DNA from: JAIOSM01 sp964565415
Lineage (GTDB): Bacteria; Desulfobacterota; Desulfobacteria; Desulfobacterales; Desulfobacteraceae
Reading direction: 5' to 3'
DNA: 62,902 nucleotides
NCBI GenBank assembly: GCA_964565415.1
Contig: CAZMEX010000011.1
Location: 1 to 62,902, forward strand
Shown here: positions 61,870 through 62,902 of the stretch, in pieces
How the letters are laid out: each line of letters starts with the position of its first letter
Numbering within the stretch: the stretch's first letter is position 1
Position numbers and translations under genes: made by a program
The notes under the pieces: generated by a model
Databases searched by the model: none
Told to the model about the DNA's origin: nothing
What the model saw: the letters and a program-made list of their open reading frames with translations, nothing else

Positions 61870-62799
61870 ATGAGTGAACTTAAATCAGGGAGTAATCTTG
61901 AAAAGGTTCTTAATGCAGGTCATTTTGCTTTTACAGGAGAATGCGGACCGCCAAAAGGTGCTAATGTAGAACATCTTGTTGAAAAATTTCAATTTCTTAA
62001 AGGCAATGTGGATGCAGTAAATATAACTGATAATCAAACTGCAGTCGTAAGGATGTCAAGCCTTGCAGCATCAGCTTTGATGATCAAAGAGGGAATGGAG
62101 CCAAATTTCCAGATGGTTGTCCGGGATCGCAACAGGCTTGCAATCATGGCAGATATACTGGGGGCATATGCGCTTGGCATAAGAAATATGCTCTGTCTTT
62201 CAGGGGATCACCAGAGCTTTGGAAATCACCCCGAAGCAAAAAATGTCCATGACATTGACTCAATGCAGCTCATAAGGCTTGTAAAAACCATGAGGGAAGG
62301 CAAATTCCTGAATGGCGATGATATTGATGTCCCGCCAAAAATGTTCATTGGAGCAGCATGTAATCCCTTTGCTGATCCCTATGAGTACAGAGTCCACAGA
62401 CTTGCTACAAAAATAGAGGCAGGTGCTGATTTTATTCAGACCCAATGCATATTTAACATGGAGAAATTTAGAGATTTCATGAAAAAAACCGTAGACATGG
62501 GTCTCCATGAAAAATGCTATATCCTTGCCGGAGTCACACCAATGAAAAATGCAGGTATGGCAAATTTCATGTCAAAGTTTGTGCCTGGCATGGATATCCC
62601 GGATGACCTTATCAAACGTCTCAAAGGTGTTGATAAAAAAGATCAGTCAGAAGAGGGTATCAAGTTTGCCCTGGAACAGGTGGAAGAGTTCAAAGAGATG
62701 GAAGGGGTCGCAGGAGTCCACATGATGGCAATCGAATGGGAACACAAAGTCCCGGAAATTGCAGAGAGAGCAAATGTGCTACCAAGACCCCAAATGTAA
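61870..62799 (+). CDS. metF: methylenetetrahydrofolate reductase (MetF)
   Basis: A 309-residue TIM-barrel FAD enzyme that interconverts methylene- and methyl-tetrahydrofolate. It begins FAFTGECGPPKGANVEHL (Glu in GEC), has VVRDRNRLAIMADILG near 77, NMLCLSGDHQSFG near 110, and ADFIQTQCIFNMEKF near 187. In complete oxidisers it works toward oxidation of acetyl-CoA methyl groups; in autotrophic growth it runs in reverse. An AAAAGGAGAG site precedes the ATG. It is the last gene of the operon before a hairpin. Confidence 0.93.
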   Translation: MSELKSGSNLEKVLNAGHFAFTGECGPPKGANVEHLVEKFQFLKGNVDAVNITDNQTAVVRMSSLAASALMIKEGMEPNFQMVVRDRNRLAIMADILGAYALGIRNMLCLSGDHQSFGNHPEAKNVHDIDSMQLIRLVKTMREGKFLNGDDIDVPPKMFIGAACNPFADPYEYRVHRLATKIEAGADFIQTQCIFNMEKFRDFMKKTVDMGLHEKCYILAGVTPMKNAGMANFMSKFVPGMDIPDDLIKRLKGVDKKDQSEEGIKFALEQVEEFKEMEGVAGVHMMAIEWEHKVPEIAERANVLPRPQM

Positions 62800-62819
62800 T
62801 AGATCTGCCCATAATGCAC

Positions 62820-62851
62820 TAATCCGGTCACAAAATATCGTGACCGGGTTA
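62820..62851 (+). terminator. terminator-like hairpin after metF
   Basis: TAATCCGGTCAC pairs with GTGACCGGGTTA (12 pairs, one G-U) around AAAATATC. No run of T follows, so termination is likely Rho-assisted or imperfect, or the hairpin protects the 3' end. Confidence 0.5.
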
Positions 62852-62857
62852 ATTGCC

Positions 62858-62884
62858 TTGACAAAAAACAATCCTTTTTATAAA
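62858..62884 (+). promoter_or_regulatory. candidate promoter at the right edge
   Basis: TTGACA (62858-62863) followed 15 bases later by TATAAA (62879-62884), then TCTCCTAGGAG, near the end of the window. It would drive a gene beyond the edge. Confidence 0.35.
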
Positions 62885-62902
62885 GTCTCCTAGGAGTAAA
62901 AG

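Noticed and set aside
1..62902. CRISPR arrays, rRNA genes, complete insertion sequences
   Set aside because: No regularly spaced repeats, no rRNA, and no transposase or IS ends were seen on either strand.

Overview
The window reads as chromosome of a sulfate-reducing deltaproteobacterium (Desulfobacterota), most like the completely oxidising Desulfobacterales (Desulfobacula/Desulfobacterium type). The evidence is a dissimilatory-type sulfate adenylyltransferase (Sat), a full Rnf complex with a tetraheme cytochrome c, a MetV/MetF-HdrCBA-MvhD electron-transfer operon for the Wood-Ljungdahl methyl branch, many two-component proteins, and selenocysteine (Sec) use. The genus is inference from gene content; no rRNA is present.

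Layout. 1-2.6 kb: AT-rich remnant of an integrated element (XRE/ImmA-type regulator with a partner gene, decayed integrase) ending at tRNA-Leu(CAA). 2.7-6.5 kb: leftward housekeeping run with tsaC-like, a purD-purE fusion, ddl and a DUF1992 gene. 6.6-9.6 kb: rightward GerMN-like exported protein, a second EF-G and a lipoprotein. 9.6-14.8 kb: leftward sat, a HAD phosphatase, a DUF1573 protein with an in-frame UGA that fits Sec, and a pabB-pabC fusion. 14.8-22.8 kb: long leftward run rpmF-acpP-rpiB-glyA-dCMP deaminase-nrdR-ribD-ribE-ribBA-ribH-nusB-MBL hydrolase. 23-25.7 kb: an MTAP-family phosphorylase with two glycosyltransferases of the arsenosugar-associated families, then a cold-shock gene. 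25.8-39.1 kb: signalling and miscellaneous genes (PilJ-type chemoreceptor, HDOD/MBL/REC-HATPase operon, rdgB, nitroreductase, B12-binding radical SAM-TPR, DUF6178, FapA, GGDEF). 39.3-45.9 kb: leftward cytochrome c-rnfCDGEA-rnfB operon in which RnfB is fused to a GltD/NfnB-like flavoprotein. 46-47.2 kb: rseC-like, a small orphan and tRNA-Asn. 47.4-52.4 kb: three histidine kinases and a response regulator. 53.4-62.8 kb: an HTH-receiver regulator followed by a MetF-like gene, a Sec-containing HdrC-HdrB fusion, a giant HdrA carrying a GltD insertion, a Sec-containing MvhD, MetV and MetF.

How it fits together. The last operon would couple methylene-/methyl-tetrahydrofolate interconversion to a soluble Hdr/Mvh-type, probably flavin-bifurcating, electron-transfer complex. 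Rnf would exchange ferredoxin electrons with a pyridine nucleotide while moving ions. Both complexes carry the same kind of GltD-like NADP(H)/FAD module, while RnfC seems to have lost the usual FMN/NADH signature loops, so pyridine-nucleotide chemistry may have moved to RnfB. Three genes (12.3, 55.7 and 60.8 kb) are interrupted by an in-frame UGA exactly where relatives have a conserved redox Cys. All three would be missed or split by ordinary gene calling. No intergenic stretch exceeds 300 bases.
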